A stretch of 64,000 nucleotides of DNA, taken from positions 1,981,237-2,045,236 of the forward strand of contig VYZI01000074.1 of NCBI GenBank assembly GCA_013397695.1. The letters are read 5' to 3'. Positions 24,301 to 32,500 of this stretch are shown one piece after another (within the stretch, counting starts at the first letter, position 1; the number at the start of each line of letters is the position of its first letter). The notes under the pieces are model-generated. The model made no database searches, was not told the origin of the DNA, and saw only the letters and a list, made by a program, of their open reading frames with translations. Source of the DNA: Centropus unirufus (taxonomy: Eukaryota > Chordata > Aves > Cuculiformes > Centropidae). Position numbers and translations under genes: made by a program.

Positions 24301-26766
24301 TCCTCACCTACATGATGAGGAGCAGGAGCAATCTCCTCTGATAATAAGCAAGAGATTAAGAAATAACCAATCATCTGCTAATTACGTGGCTTAGGTCTGG
24401 TTCAGAAGATTGGTTTTGTGAACCCAGCTGTGGCGGTTGTGTTTGTTTTGACTTAAGCAAGTCTGAGCCTTGTATCTGTGTGCACCTGACCAATACCCAA
24501 CAATCCTTCTCTTGCTTCACAGGTACGATGAGGTCCTCTACAGATCTTCTCAGGATCTGCAGCCCAAGCACATTGTCAGCTATCTCCTCACGCTCAGGTA
24601 AGGGGATGGGTGACACCGGTGGCTGTCTCCAGTAAGGTCAAGTCTTCCTGAGCTGCCTCCGAAGCCCTCACATCGGTGCTGCTTTGAAGAGTAAAAACGC
24701 ATGGGAAGATGTGGATTTGTGGGACAGTTTCTCTGGAGCAGGAAAGGTACAGAGTAGGGTAGCAAATAATATATAAATAGTACAGATCAAGATTGGAACC
24801 AGGAAGAAAGGGGCCAGGAGCCTCCTCAGAGAAGAATTGCACTCAAGCAAAAAGAATCACTGAACTGTGACCCAGTGTCCAAATTCATGCTGGACTGAGC
24901 TTGACTCAAAGAGAAGGTTTGAGCTGATGATGCACTCTCAAATCTCAAAGTTTTAGGTAGGAAATTTTGTCCAAACCCCTTTTACCCACTGATCTTGGTG
25001 TTGAGGTGGACAAAGCTTATGATTACAGTGAGTTGTGCAGCCAGGGTGTCCTGAGGTCATCTTGGTTTAACAGGACAGTGAGGCACAGGGGTGCCCTTCC
25101 CAGAGGAAGCTGTAGAGCCCATGTGTGGGGAAGGCTTTAACAAGTGAAGGAAAATGGTATGAGGGAATAGCAGAACAGGTTCTCAGGGATCTTTCCGGAC
25201 CTGTTTGGGATGGTTTTGGCTGTGGGAAGAAGCAGAGAGTTGGTTGGGAGGTTTTCTTCCAAGCATTAAGTTGATGGTGCACCTTGACCCCATGCCCTCC
25301 CTCAGCCAGGAGAAAACTGCTGGACATGAGCCTTTGGCCCACAGCAGCTGTGGCTCTTCCAGTTCTGCGGCTCCCTGCGGCCCATAACTCTGCTCCTGGA
25401 AAGAGCCTTGCTCGTTCTCACCATTCTCGACCTGTTTTGTTTCAGCCACCTGGCAGCTGTGGCACACAAAACCCTTCCTGTGAGAGGCAGCGACCCTGAG
25501 CAAGCCCAGGTACGCACGGTGCTGTGCGCGGCTGGGGCCTGCGGGGGGCATCCCTAGGGAAGCATCCATGGGGCTTTGCCAACCCGGCTGTGCAGGGACC
25601 TGGGTGAATGTGCCCCTGGGGGCTAAGGAGCCAACAGGAAGGCTGTCCCGTGGGCGGCACCATGTCAGGCACGGCGTCCGGATGGCAGGGATTGCTGGCC
25701 ACGCCTTCAGGAAAGGGCTGCTCCGCCTGGGTTTTCCCGAACAGAATGCTCCACAAGGGCAACTGCTCCAAACCCCTTTCTTCCTCGTTGCCTTTCCCTC
25801 TGAAATTTAAAAGAGCATTTGACTTCCTGGTTGATTACTGATGGTTTCCTTTAGTGGCTACATAGGACAAAAGAGAGTTAAGAGGGAGCTAGATTTGCTC
25901 CCTCTTGTCACCTCCGTGTCCCAGGTTTTCTGCCTTTCCCGCTGAGGCACTGAGGCTGGCAGCCCTTCGTGTGCAGTTCCAGACAGATGGAAATTATTTT
26001 CTACCCATCTTGAACTCAAGGGAGGTGATTCTGCCCGTCTGCACCTCTCTTGCAAGACCCCACCTGGAGTCCTGTATCCAGTTCTGGAATCCCCAACATA
26101 AGAAGGATATGGGAACTGTTGGAATGGGTTCAGAGTAGGCTACAAAGATGAACAGAGGGCTGGAGCCCCTCTGCTATGAGGACAAGTTGAGAGGGTTGGG
26201 GTTGTTCAACCTGGAGGGCTCCAGGGTGAGCTTAGAGCACCTTCCGTTACCTGAAGGGGCTCCAGGAAAGCTGGGGAGGGACTTTTTACAAGGGCATGGA
26301 GTGATAGGATAAAGGGGAATGGCTTTAAATTTGAGAGAGGAAGATTTAGAGTAGACAATAGGAAGAAATTCTTCACGATGAGAGTGGTGAGGAACTGGAA
26401 CGGCTGCCAGGAAGGTGGTGGAGCCCCCATCCCTGGAAGTGTTTAAAAGACAGGGGGGGAGATGAGGTGCTCAGGGATCTGGTTTAGTGATGGACAGATA
26501 TGGTTGGACTCGATGATCTCAAGGCTCTTTGCCAACCTGGTGATTCTATGACTCCCTGCATGGGGACAGAGGATGCACGTGGTTTCCCACATCTGTCCGG
26601 CTGCTCCCTGTTGCTGTCCTGGGATCTGCGCCGTGTGCTGGAGCAGCACTGTGAGCTGATGGCTGTTCTTGCTTTGCAGGCCAGGCTCTGCCTCTTCCAA
26701 GCTGCACGCCTGGTTCTAGGCAGTGGAATGAAGCTTCTTGGCATCCCACCTGTGACTCAGATGTAA
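54..26766 (+). CDS. RARS2: Mitochondrial arginyl-tRNA synthetase, whole gene (20 coding exons)
   Basis: Charges mitochondrial tRNA-Arg with arginine in the matrix. Joined exons: 54-92, 1397-1470, 2049-2154, 3523-3606, 6153-6250, 7282-7337, 9599-9682, 10331-10407, 12270-12425, 14913-15019, 15594-15689, 16663-16723, 19091-19167, 20510-20634, 23201-23268, 23367-23476, 24075-24170, 24523-24597, 25446-25509, 26680-26766. They total 1740 nt, or 579 residues plus TAA; the human protein has 578. All phases close with no internal stop. Seen: an Arg/Ser-rich N-terminus (MAACSFRRSIASQ) fitting a mitochondrial presequence; the class I signature HVGH at residues 143-146; GDWGMQFG near 174-181; the KMSKS-equivalent loop MKTRRG at 384-389; and LQYTHARLH at 464-472, opening the DALR anticodon-binding domain that runs to the C-terminus. 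The start ATG has G at -3 and +4. Every intron is GT-AG except intron 11, which is GC-AG. The gene is tail to tail with SLC35A1. Confidence 0.97.
416..1012 (-). repeat. Degenerate tandem array of CR1 flavour-B 3' ends
   Basis: Five units, anchored at about 434, 544, 654, 775 and 922, each carry a variant of GCATCCAGTTCCAGC and CCTGCCATGGGCAGGG. Several are preceded by the CR1 terminal motif (for example ATCATGGAATGGTTTAGG at 752). Unit spacing rises from about 110 to 147 bases. It lies in RARS2 intron 1. Confidence 0.75.
1397..1470 (+). CDS. RARS2: RARS2 coding exon 2
   Basis: Residues 14-38, reading LSKVLDLPPETLIKSIS and onward, colinear with human. It follows a TTTAG acceptor and ends in phase 2 at a GTACTG donor. 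Confidence 0.95.
2049..2154 (+). CDS. RARS2: RARS2 coding exon 3
   Basis: Residues 38-73, VADFQLSI through QKLAEK, between a TTTCCAG acceptor and a GTACGC donor. This is part of the N-terminal additional domain of ArgRS; the middle (SLTEDSCSP) diverges most from human. Confidence 0.95.
2155..3522 (+). other. RARS2 intron 3
   Basis: AT-rich, with a T-rich tract near 3150-3180. I see no repeat, gene or RNA in it. Confidence 0.7.
3523..3606 (+). CDS. RARS2: RARS2 coding exon 4
   Basis: Residues 74-101, containing GTVNFTINRELLAK, followed by a GTGAGT donor. It lies in the N-terminal domain. Confidence 0.96.
4550..5170 (-). mobile_element. CR1 LINE, flavour B, 5'-truncated
   Basis: Begins with doubled ATCATAGA and ATGGTTTGGGTTGGAAGG, then the flavour-B body through the GGGCTGTGAACACACATTGC block. 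It lies in RARS2 intron 4, antisense to the gene. Confidence 0.9.
5171..6152 (+). other. RARS2 intron 4, right part
   Basis: Unique-looking sequence between the CR1 and exon 5; nothing recognised. Confidence 0.65.
6153..6250 (+). CDS. RARS2: RARS2 coding exon 5
   Basis: Residues 102-134, AVLQQVLKDGSEYGVKSELF and on. Followed by a GTAAGT donor in phase 2, with a CR1 copy beginning only about 30 bp downstream. Confidence 0.96.
6278..6605 (-). mobile_element. CR1 LINE, flavour A, 5'-truncated
   Basis: Starts at ATCATAGAATCACTGGGTTG and ends in the AGTTGTAGGCAGTGATAAGG region; it begins about 30 bp after the exon 5 donor of RARS2. Confidence 0.88.
6606..8291 (+). other. RARS2 introns 5-6 outside exon 6
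   Basis: Apart from exon 6 (7282-7337) no repeat or gene is recognised; the part from 7700 to 8250 is AT-rich. Confidence 0.65.
7282..7337 (+). CDS. RARS2: RARS2 coding exon 6 (HIGH motif)
   Basis: Residues 134-153, SSPNIAKKFHVGHLRSTLIG. HVGH at 143-146 is the class I ATP-binding signature. The exon is only 56 nt and ends in phase 1 at GTAAGC. Confidence 0.97.
8292..8660 (-). mobile_element. CR1 LINE, flavour A, 5'-truncated
   Basis: TAGAATCATAGAATCACCTG through CTCCAGGCTGAACATCTTCA; RARS2 intron 6, antisense. Confidence 0.9.
9127..9354 (+). mobile_element. Avian endogenous-retrovirus LTR fragment
   Basis: The order TGTCCTGGTTTCAACTGG, ATTTAGTATGAGAACGATGT, AGTTGGGAGGAGCATAGCCA and GCTGACCTAAGCTGGCCAAA follows a common avian ERV LTR as I remember it. 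It is cut on the right where a CR1 abuts. No internal viral coding sequence is present, so it is a solo or partial LTR. Confidence 0.7.
9355..9520 (-). mobile_element. CR1 LINE, flavour B, short
   Basis: TAATCATGAAGTGGTTTGTG through CACCCTGGGCAG. It abuts the LTR fragment on the left and a microsatellite on the right. Confidence 0.88.
9521..9579 (+). repeat. AAT/AAC microsatellite
   Basis: Imperfect run of AAT and AAC triplets at the 5' (truncated) end of the preceding CR1, ending about 20 bases before the RARS2 exon 7 acceptor. Confidence 0.85.
9599..9682 (+). CDS. RARS2: RARS2 coding exon 7
   Basis: Residues 153-181, ending INYLGDWGMQFG, a conserved catalytic-domain block. The acceptor is preceded by an AAT/AAC microsatellite and a CR1 (see findings). 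Confidence 0.97.
10331..10407 (+). CDS. RARS2: RARS2 coding exon 8
   Basis: Residues 181-206, LLGVGFQRFGNKEKLESSP and on to HLFE. The acceptor reads TTCAAG, a weak match before the AG; the donor is GTACGT. Confidence 0.95.
11155..11218 (+). mobile_element. CR1 3' fragment with internal deletion
   Basis: ACAAGGCCAAATGCAGAGTC (body) is joined directly to CCTGGTAATTCTACGATTCT (3' terminus). It lies on the plus strand, tail to tail with the next fragment. Confidence 0.6.
11225..11345 (-). mobile_element. CR1 fragment, flavour A body
   Basis: CTGGTCACCTGAGAGGGACA through TCTTCTCCAGGCTAGAGAGA; lacks its own terminal motif. Confidence 0.6.
11560..11890 (-). mobile_element. CR1 LINE, flavour A, 5'-truncated
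   Basis: AAATCACCAGGTTGGAAAAG through AAGGTCTCCCCTCAGCC; RARS2 intron 8, antisense. Confidence 0.9.
12270..12425 (+). CDS. RARS2: RARS2 coding exon 9
   Basis: Residues 207-258, VYVQINKAAEDENTKK through SIEEYIRIYK; the longest RARS2 exon, 52 codons in phase 0, between TTTTAG and GTACAA. Confidence 0.96.
12426..13216 (+). other. RARS2 intron 9, left part
   Basis: No repeat recognised; short open frames here have no coding character. Confidence 0.65.
13217..13830 (-). mobile_element. CR1 LINE, flavour B
   Basis: TAGAATCATGAAATGGTTTG through TTGATGCAGCCCAGG. The long 196-codon plus-strand frame inside is antisense to CR1 and not a gene. Confidence 0.9.
13831..14912 (+). other. RARS2 intron 9, right part
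   Basis: Pyrimidine-rich in places (14400-14620); nothing recognised. Confidence 0.65.
14913..15019 (+). CDS. RARS2: RARS2 coding exon 10
   Basis: Residues 259-294, RLGVHFDEYSGESFYQEKSQ and on to LLQKT. The donor GTCTGA is weak, but the frame and the human match fix it. Confidence 0.95.
15594..15689 (+). CDS. RARS2: RARS2 coding exon 11 (GC donor)
   Basis: Residues 294-326, EGTGIVDLSEEKDLSTFS and VMRSDGTSLYITR. It ends at AAG followed by GCAAGT, a GC donor with otherwise consensus bases. The overlapping GT four bases downstream would break the frame. Confidence 0.93.
16472..16486 (+). repeat. Short (AC)n microsatellite
   Basis: Uninterrupted ACACACACACACACA in RARS2 intron 11. Confidence 0.8.
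16663..16723 (+). CDS. RARS2: RARS2 coding exon 12
   Basis: Residues 326-346, DLAAAIDRMSKHSWDAMIYV, catalytic domain; TTTCAG acceptor and GTAAGT donor. Confidence 0.96.
16724..19090 (+). other. RARS2 intron 12
   Basis: Holds the possible LTR at 17229-17670; the remainder (17671-19090) looks unique and shows no gene. Confidence 0.65.
17229..17670 (+). mobile_element. Possible degenerate LTR
   Basis: GTGTCATGGTTCAGCCCTAC followed by CCTCCCCCACCCCCAGGG and AAAATGAGAGGAAAAACAAC resembles the 5' part of an avian ERV LTR that begins TGTCATGGTTT. The rest, with GGGTCCATGGGTGGGAGGGA, I cannot assign. The right edge is uncertain. Confidence 0.4.
19091..19167 (+). CDS. RARS2: RARS2 coding exon 13
   Basis: Residues 347-372, TDKSQSSHFQHLFQILKLMG then YDWAER, colinear with human. 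Donor GTATGT. Confidence 0.96.
19242..19300 (-). mobile_element. CR1 3' end fragment, flavour A
   Basis: TAGAATCATAGAGTCACTAG through GACTCCAACCATGG; only the terminal ~58 bases, 75 bp after the exon 13 donor of RARS2. Confidence 0.8.
19301..20509 (+). other. RARS2 intron 13, right part
   Basis: AT-rich with TAAT cores and one 18-base palindrome at 20117-20134; no repeat or gene recognised. Confidence 0.6.
20510..20634 (+). CDS. RARS2: RARS2 coding exon 14 (KMSKS-like loop)
   Basis: Residues 372-414, with VQGMKTRRGEVVFLEDVLNE; MKTRRG at 384-389 takes the place of KMSKS. The end at base 20634 (donor GTCAGC) is fixed by the next exon completing a Thr codon as in human. Confidence 0.95.
20793..20928 (-). 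mobile_element. CR1 LINE fragment, flavour A
   Basis: ATCGTAGAGTCACCAGGTTG through CCTCCAGGGATGGGGACTC; RARS2 intron 14, antisense. Confidence 0.88.
20929..22261 (+). other. RARS2 intron 14, middle
   Basis: No repeat recognised apart from a short T run at about 21051; no gene seen. Confidence 0.65.
22262..22344 (-). mobile_element. CR1 3' fragment of a third flavour
   Basis: GACTCGTGGAATATCTTGCA and ACTCATCAAGTCCAACTCCC resemble a CR1 3' end distinct from A and B. It abuts a plus-strand CR1 at 22345. Confidence 0.5.
22345..22747 (+). mobile_element. CR1 LINE, flavour A, 5'-truncated
   Basis: GGGCTGGAGAACAAGGGTTA through CCAACCTGGTGATTCTGTTA; one of the few CR1 copies in sense orientation to RARS2. 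Confidence 0.9.
23029..23086 (-). mobile_element. CR1 3' end fragment, flavour A
   Basis: AATCCTAGAATCGCTTGGTT through ATCAAGTCCAACTGTGTG; terminal bases only, about 115 bp before the exon 15 acceptor. Confidence 0.8.
23201..23268 (+). CDS. RARS2: RARS2 coding exon 15
   Basis: Residues 414-436, TKEMEDPVEAAEKVGLAALI and IQ; TTTTCAG acceptor, GTGAGC donor. Confidence 0.96.
23367..23476 (+). CDS. RARS2: RARS2 coding exon 16
   Basis: Residues 437-473, including SRGDTGVFLQYTHARLH, the start of the DALR anticodon-binding domain. Intron 15 before it is under 100 bp, the shortest in the gene. Confidence 0.97.
24075..24170 (+). CDS. RARS2: RARS2 coding exon 17
   Basis: Residues 473-505, ending ACLQEPEALSVLQHLL with V in place of the leading A here. 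The first half (EQMHGSEQLTDVN) diverges from human; the second half is conserved. Confidence 0.94.
24523..24597 (+). CDS. RARS2: RARS2 coding exon 18
   Basis: Residues 505-530, YDEVLYRSSQDLQPKHIVSY then LLTL; anticodon-binding domain helix region. Donor GTAAGG. Confidence 0.96.
25446..25509 (+). CDS. RARS2: RARS2 coding exon 19
   Basis: Residues 530-551, SHLAAVAHKTLPVRGSDPEQ and AQ; TTTCAG acceptor, GTACGC donor. Confidence 0.95.
26025..26558 (+). mobile_element. Chimeric CR1 LINE: flavour-B body, flavour-A 3' end
   Basis: The left part (for example AGGGCTGGAGCCCCTCTGCT and ACTTTTTACAAGGGCATGGA) is flavour B. From about 26395 (GAACTGGAACGGCTGCCAGG) to CCAACCTGGTGATTCTATGA it is flavour A. 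It lies in RARS2 intron 19, sense. Confidence 0.8.
26680..26766 (+). CDS. RARS2: RARS2 coding exon 20 and stop
   Basis: Residues 552-579, ARLCLFQAARLVLGSGMKLL then GIPPVTQM and TAA at 26764-26766. It matches the human C-terminus except for the penultimate residues. Confidence 0.96.
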   Translation, partial: ARLCLFQAARLVLGSGMKLLGIPPVTQM

Positions 26767-26786
26767 CGAGGGAAGCTGTATTGCTC

Positions 26787-26792
26787 AGTAAA
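26787..26792 (+). terminator. Candidate RARS2 polyadenylation signal AGTAAA
   Basis: AGTAAA, a known variant hexamer, lies 20 bases after the stop codon; TATAAA follows at 26812. No canonical AATAAA is seen before the next CR1, so a very short 3' UTR is likely but not proven. Confidence 0.4.
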
Positions 26793-26967
26793 AGGATTTT
26801 TTCCAGGAGATTATAAATATCCTTTGCGTCATTGCTGGTGCAGCCTGGAAACTCGCTGTCTGCTCCTGGAGGTGTGGATGCTCCATCACAGCAGCTGCAG
26901 AAGAGCTCACATGGCAGAGACAGTTGGGGGAGGCCAGGGTTGTCACCACCGCTTTCTCCTTGGCACT

Positions 26968-27180
26968 CGGGATCACAGAATGGCTTGGGTTGGAAGGGAC
27001 CTTAAAGCCCATCCAGTTCCAACCCCCTGCCATGGGCAGGGACACCTCCCACCAGCCCAGGCTGCACAAGGCCCCATCCAACCTGACCTTGAACACCTCC
27101 AGGGAGGGGGCATCCACAGCTTCCCTGGGCAACCTGGGCCAGTGCCTCACCACCCTCAGCAGGAAGAACTTCTTCACGAT
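26968..27180 (-). mobile_element. CR1 LINE, flavour B, short
   Basis: GATCACAGAATGGCTTGGGT through GGAAGAACTTCTTCACGATG; 200 bp beyond the RARS2 stop. Confidence 0.9.
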
Positions 27181-28127
27181 GCTTCCTCAGTGCCAGGTGG
27201 ATCAGCACTGAAGCTCATGTTGATGTTCCTCAGGTACTGCAGGGCTACAAGGCAACATTCAAGAGAGGATCCTTCAGGGGGTACCTCTTGGTACAGACTC
27301 TCCCCACTTGTACCAAAGGGGGATTTCCCGTTAAAACTGGGAAATTCAGGAGCAGCATAAGCTTAAGCCACTGCCCTGCCTGGCAATTCCCATAGAAGGA
27401 GCTGCCCTGTATTTACCTTTGTAAACAGAACATCCTTCTGGTCGAGGAAGAGGCATTAACTGTGCTGCCCTACGCCACCAAAGTTGTCCCCTTCTGCGGT
27501 TGTCACTGTGTACTTAGGCCTAAGGGTACATTTCCAGGAGCTCAGAACAAACTGAGTGGGGTCAGACCCTGCCAGAGAATTCTTTCCCACGTGTGGTACT
27601 GCATCCCCCTTCAGGAACATCAGCCAAGACCAACAGTCACATCCTGTTCCTCTTGTCACGCTGCCAGGATGACCGGGCAGAAGAGGTTTTGCCACCCAAC
27701 TGGTGGAACGGGAACTGCTCCCTCAGCGTTGCTCTGCATCCTCGCTCAGACCTGGCAGGTGCTGCGTGGCCCCCCGAGCCACCACGGGGCTGCAGAGAGG
27801 TGCGGTGACATGGAACAGGACAGCAGGTGACCGCTCCGGCCTCAAACGCCTGACAACTCCCACCACCACCAAAGCTTCAACCTCCCCAGAGCAGCGCGAT
27901 GGTGCCAACACCGTTTGGCTGCACAGGACAGAACAGAGCATCCTCTCCCCCTGGAACAGGATTTGGGCGTGGCTGTTACTGCCATGTTTAACAAGCCCCA
28001 CTTTCAAGTAAAACCCAGCTGATTTCCTCATGCCTGAAGGAATCCAAGATAGGAACCTGGTCAGATGTTTGAGTGCACTTTGAATGCAGAAAAGTGGCCC
28101 AAATCACCAAAGTCAGTTCTGGAAGGG
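27181..28127. other. RARS2-SLC35A1 intergenic spacer
   Basis: Moderately GC-rich with overlapping short open frames on both strands but no recognisable protein. It may contain a longer RARS2 3' UTR. Confidence 0.6.
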
Positions 28128-28484
28128 AGCTGGGGTTTTGCCTAAAGAGGAGGCTGAGGAGAGACCTCATCGCTGCCTCCAGCTGCCTGAAAGGAGGGTG
28201 TGGAGAGGTGGGCCCTGGTCTCTTCTCCCACGTGACAGGATATAGGACAAGGGGGAATGGCCTCCAGCTGCACCAGGGCAGGCTCAGATTGGACATGAGG
28301 AAAAAATTCTTCACTGAAAGGGTCATCAGACACTGGAACAGCTGCCAGGGAGGTGGGGGAGTCCCCATCCCTGGAGGTGTTTAAAAGGCTGGTAGATGAG
28401 GTGCTCAGGGATCTGGTTTAGTGGCAGACAGGTACGGTTGGACTTGATCTCAAAGGTCTTTTCCAACCTCGTGATTCTATGAAC
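28128..28484 (+). mobile_element. CR1 LINE, flavour A, 5'-truncated
   Basis: AGGAGGCTGAGGAGAGACCT through TTCCAACCTCGTGATTCTAT, between RARS2 and SLC35A1. Confidence 0.9.
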
Positions 28485-29079
28485 CGAGTAGAAATTTAGT
28501 GAGGCCTCAGAAAACGGGGAAGGAGGTTGCAATTAGGCAGTTGTCACTCAAATTCCTGCGTTACAGGAACTCCTTTCCAGTGTCACTGTTATACACATGA
28601 AGTTTTAGAGATAAAATGTACAGATAAAATTCTTCCTGTCTGACAAATACAAATTAATGGGCTCGCAGTAAGCCAGAGATGCCAGAAGACCCAGGAACCT
28701 TTTCCCCCATATCAGTGGGGTTTGAAAAAGCATGGAGAAGAGAATACACCAGCTACAGCAGGGACAGAAAACATCTGAAAAGTGAAAGAAAACCTGCAAG
28801 TGAAGAGGAACACAAGTTGTTCTTTTGGAAGTTTTAAACCAAAGAATGAGTGCTGCTTCTTGTCATTTCCAGGTGAGCGATGCTTGAGGCATGGTTACTC
28901 CTGGTGGAGTTGGGTCGGGGCATGCGAGACTTGACTGCTTGGAGGGAAAAAACACTATTAATTCATCATAAAAATAGTGGGGATGTTCTCTGCTCACCTC
29001 ATATCCATCGCCTGGAGCGGAAACCTCTCCTGTCACAGAATTGCTGACTACTTTAAGAGAAAACACAGTTCTTGCTCTT

Positions 29080-29085
29080 TTTAAT
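29080..29085 (-). terminator. Candidate SLC35A1 polyadenylation signal ATTAAA
   Basis: On the minus strand ATTAAA occurs about 365 bases after the stop codon. No AATAAA is visible nearer. The real 3' end could be farther downstream, toward 28600. Confidence 0.3.
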
Positions 29086-29449
29086 GTGCTTTTATGACGC
29101 TCTGGGGCATTTCTGCCCTCAAAGGGCAAGACAAGTTTATCAAGTACACAAAGGCCCAATTCCCCTCCCTTATTTACATTATTTACAACTGAGTGTTCAG
29201 TTCCTTCCTTCTGCTCTCCCTGTAAATGCGACTCTTCCTTGTCCAGCGTGAATGAAGGCGCCTTCAGTGAACACCAGCTCCTTGACCTCAGCACTGGAAA
29301 CCTCACGTATAAAACAGGACTGACTCCTGCTTTTAGATTATCCCACTTAAACCACTTCACCACCAGCTTAAGGCTCATGTTTAAAAAATACAGTTTTTTT
29401 CACAAGTCCAGTTTTCCTCTTGTCTGTCTGTCCATCTTTCTGGACAAGG
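29081..29449 (-). other. SLC35A1: SLC35A1 3' untranslated region (inferred)
   Basis: Sequence following the TGA down to the candidate ATTAAA. No repeat is recognised here. The boundary is inferred only from the hexamer. Confidence 0.4.
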
Positions 29450-29580
29450 TCACACAGTCGCCAGTCGCTCTTTGGAGCTCTTGGTATCTGTCGGTTGGAG
29501 TTTTGTCGTGTCTTGTCGAGGTAATCCATAGAGGTAAATAGAAACACACACCAGGAGAGCACCCAGGGAGAAGGTAACAG
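29450..29580 (-). CDS. SLC35A1: SLC35A1 coding exon 8 and stop
   Basis: Residues 296-338, VTFSLGALLVCVSIYLYGLP then RQDTTKLQPTDTKSSKERLA and TV, TGA at 29450-29452. The cytosolic tail (TTKLQPTDTKS) diverges from human, as expected for this region. Confidence 0.95.
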
Positions 29581-32500
29581 CTGGAAGGAGACACAAGATG
29601 TTATTTGAACACCATGGAAGAAGAAAACTTCAGAAGACGAAGCTGTGTAAGTTATGATGAAACCTGAATGAAAGCATTAAGTTTCTCAAAACTAACTGGG
29701 ACAACAAGCTGTAAATCACTCACAGAATCCAAAACTATTTTCTATCCCTGGGAACTTCTGAGTGTTTACAATCCTTGTGCCACTTCGGGGCAGAGATTGA
29801 CACTGCACTAGCAGTGGCCCAGGAGGCCAAGAAGGCCAATGGCATCTGGGCCTGTGTGGCCAGCAGGTCACTACAAGAAGGACATTGAGGTCCTGGAGCG
29901 CATCCAGAGAAGGGAAACAAAGCTGGGGAAGGGGCTGGAGAACAAGGGTTATGAGGACCTTTCTTCACTGAAAGGGTCCGCAGACACTGGAACAGGCTCC
30001 CAGGGAACTGGTGGAGTCCCCATCCCTGGAGGTGTTTAAAAGACTGAGAGATGAGGTACTCAGGGATCTGGTTTAGAGGCAGACAGGTAGAGTTGGACTT
30101 GATGATCTCAGAGGTCTTTTCCAACCTGGTAATTCTCTGATTCATGAGTCAGTCTCATCTCAGCAGGAGCACGGTGATGCTCAGAAAAGCAAGCGTGAGG
30201 GATCTCCTGTAGCCCCAGGTGCCCTCTGACAGCCGGAGTTTATAACACACTGAACAGTAAACACAGTGGATGAGACAAAGTGGCACGTGATAACACAGTG
30301 TGTTTGCCTTTCAGAAGAAGCACTGCTAATGAGGCCTCCACAGCCACATCACCAGTCCACGTTCAAGCTGTATCAAGCATCAAGAAAATGTCCTGCCCAA
30401 ATGAGTTTTTAAACTTTGTTTTCCATCACTTGCTTTAAGGAGTTCCTTTTCAGCCCAACACTGAAGATTTTCTCCTTAGGCAAACATATCCTTAAGTTTC
30501 ACCTTGCTAGGGCCACATCAAAGCTGGTTTCTCCACCATCACACCATCCCATCCTTGGAGTATGGAGTAGGTAAAAAACCACCCAAACTGAGCACTGAAG
30601 GACTGAGCAGGAGCTGCTGGGTATAAAATCAGCGAGATGGTCAGGAAGTAAATCCTTGGTAGCTGCAGTGCAGCCCAAGCTCCTGTTTCCTCTCCAGTGT
30701 TCACCACATCAGTTATGACCCCGGCTCCTGTTGACGTGCTCTCCTGCAGGGCAGGAGAAGTCAATACAGGAGTGGGTGGAACTGAAGAGAGACGTGAAAA
30801 GCCTTTGCAGAACAAGCACCATCAGCAAGTTTGCAGGTGACACCAAGCTGGTGGTGTGGTTGTCGTGCCAGAAGGATGGGCTGACAGCCAGAGGGACCTG
30901 GACAAGCTGGAAAAGTGGGGTTGGATGGGGCCTTGAGTAACCTGGTCTAGTGGGAGGTTTGGAACCAGATCATCTTAAAGGTCCCTTCCAACGCAAACCA
31001 TTCTGTGCTTCTAAACAGCTGAGGAATTAATTTGGCACTGTTTGTACTAAAACAAACCAAGGAGAAACAACTCCTCAGCAGCAGCAGCCACAGGTAAACA
31101 GCCAAAGCACACATTAAGCTGCATCAGAAAGGGATTCATGAATGAGGCTGTGTCAGCCTCTCAGCTGTTCAGCTTGGTGAGAACCTTTCCCTTTGGGGTT
31201 GTAGGAGACCTCGAAGAACAAACGAGGAACGCCCTTGAAAGCACAGGATCACTGGGCACCTTAAGTAACGCAGCAGGGATGGCAACATTAATGCCTAGGA
31301 GAGGGGAAATAAGATAACCTGTGCTCCAGATTCCCTCACCAACCATCCCAAGGCTCTGTTGATCACCCTTGGACTACGTGTTGCAGCTTCACCACCACCC
31401 ACGTGGAAGAGCAGTAATAGGCCGAGGGCCACACCAAGCTAGGAAGTTTCCTAGTGCTGTCCTTATCACGGCCTACAGCCACCCGAGAGGAAGTTGTGGA
31501 GAGGTGGGTGCTGGTCTCTTCTTCCAAGTGACAGGGGATAGGACAAGGGGGAATGGCCTCAAGCTGCACCAGGGCAGGTTCAGATTGGACACTGGGAAAC
31601 AAATCTTCATCAAAAGGGTCATCAGGCAGTGGAATGGTTGCCAGGGAGGCAGTGGAGTCCCCATCCCTGGAGGTGTTTGAAAGGCAGGGAGATGAGGTGC
31701 TCAGGAAACTGCTTTAGTGGTGGACAGGGACAGCTGGGCTCGGATGTTCTCAAAGGTCTTTTCCAAGATTCTTACGCTAGGCCCCAGGGAGGCAGAGACT
31801 TCCTTAAGAGAAGGGTCTGTCTGGCACATTGGAGCCTCTGTTCCTCTCAGGCGTAACCTACAACTACAACCCATCTTTTCTTCCTCATGGAGGTGGGCCT
31901 GGTTACTAGGGTTAGGCCTTTCTGACCCTGGCAACACCTCTGTGATTGCACCTGGACCCACATCATCCATTGACAGGTGTTCCCCATCCACACCCTTGTA
32001 CCTGTTGTAGATGGGCAGCTGAGAAGGCAAAGAGGGGCTTCAGCTGAAACCCCAAGTATGGACTCGGCTCCATTCAAGGATCCCCTTCATGTTGGGTTTT
32101 TCCTGGTGGTTGTTCCTGTTTCTGTCTTTGAGAGGGCGGAGCCTTGATCCACCAGCCTCTTTCAGCCCCCCTGATGCTCCTTAATCTTCCTCCTCTCCTA
32201 ACTCTACCACCAGGCTGAGCAGATAGTCCTCCTGGTCGCACCTCACAGGGCTCTTCTTGCTGCTCCCATCCCTTACCAGGAAAGGTTCTGGCACAACCAG
32301 CAGCATGAGACCCTGGCTGCTGCATGGTTTCATGGGAGCTCCATCGGAGTTGCCACATCCGTTCTGCCAAGCACAGAGGACAACTTTCTGCCAGGCAGAT
32401 AGCACAGCCAACCTCCTGAGCGGGTGATGGCCACCATCTGAACCCATCTCTTGAGCTGGTTGGATGGCTACGCCCTTCCTGCCTGCACCACTCCAGGAAC

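Noticed and set aside
25183..25810. Several overlapping frames of 77-128 codons near RARS2 exon 19
   Set aside because: Shadows in a GC-rich intron; only 25446-25509 matches the family.
29368..29594. Two 64-codon minus frames overlapping SLC35A1 exon 8
   Set aside because: Wrong frames of the same exon; the correct frame is fixed by the exon 7 phase and the human C-terminus.
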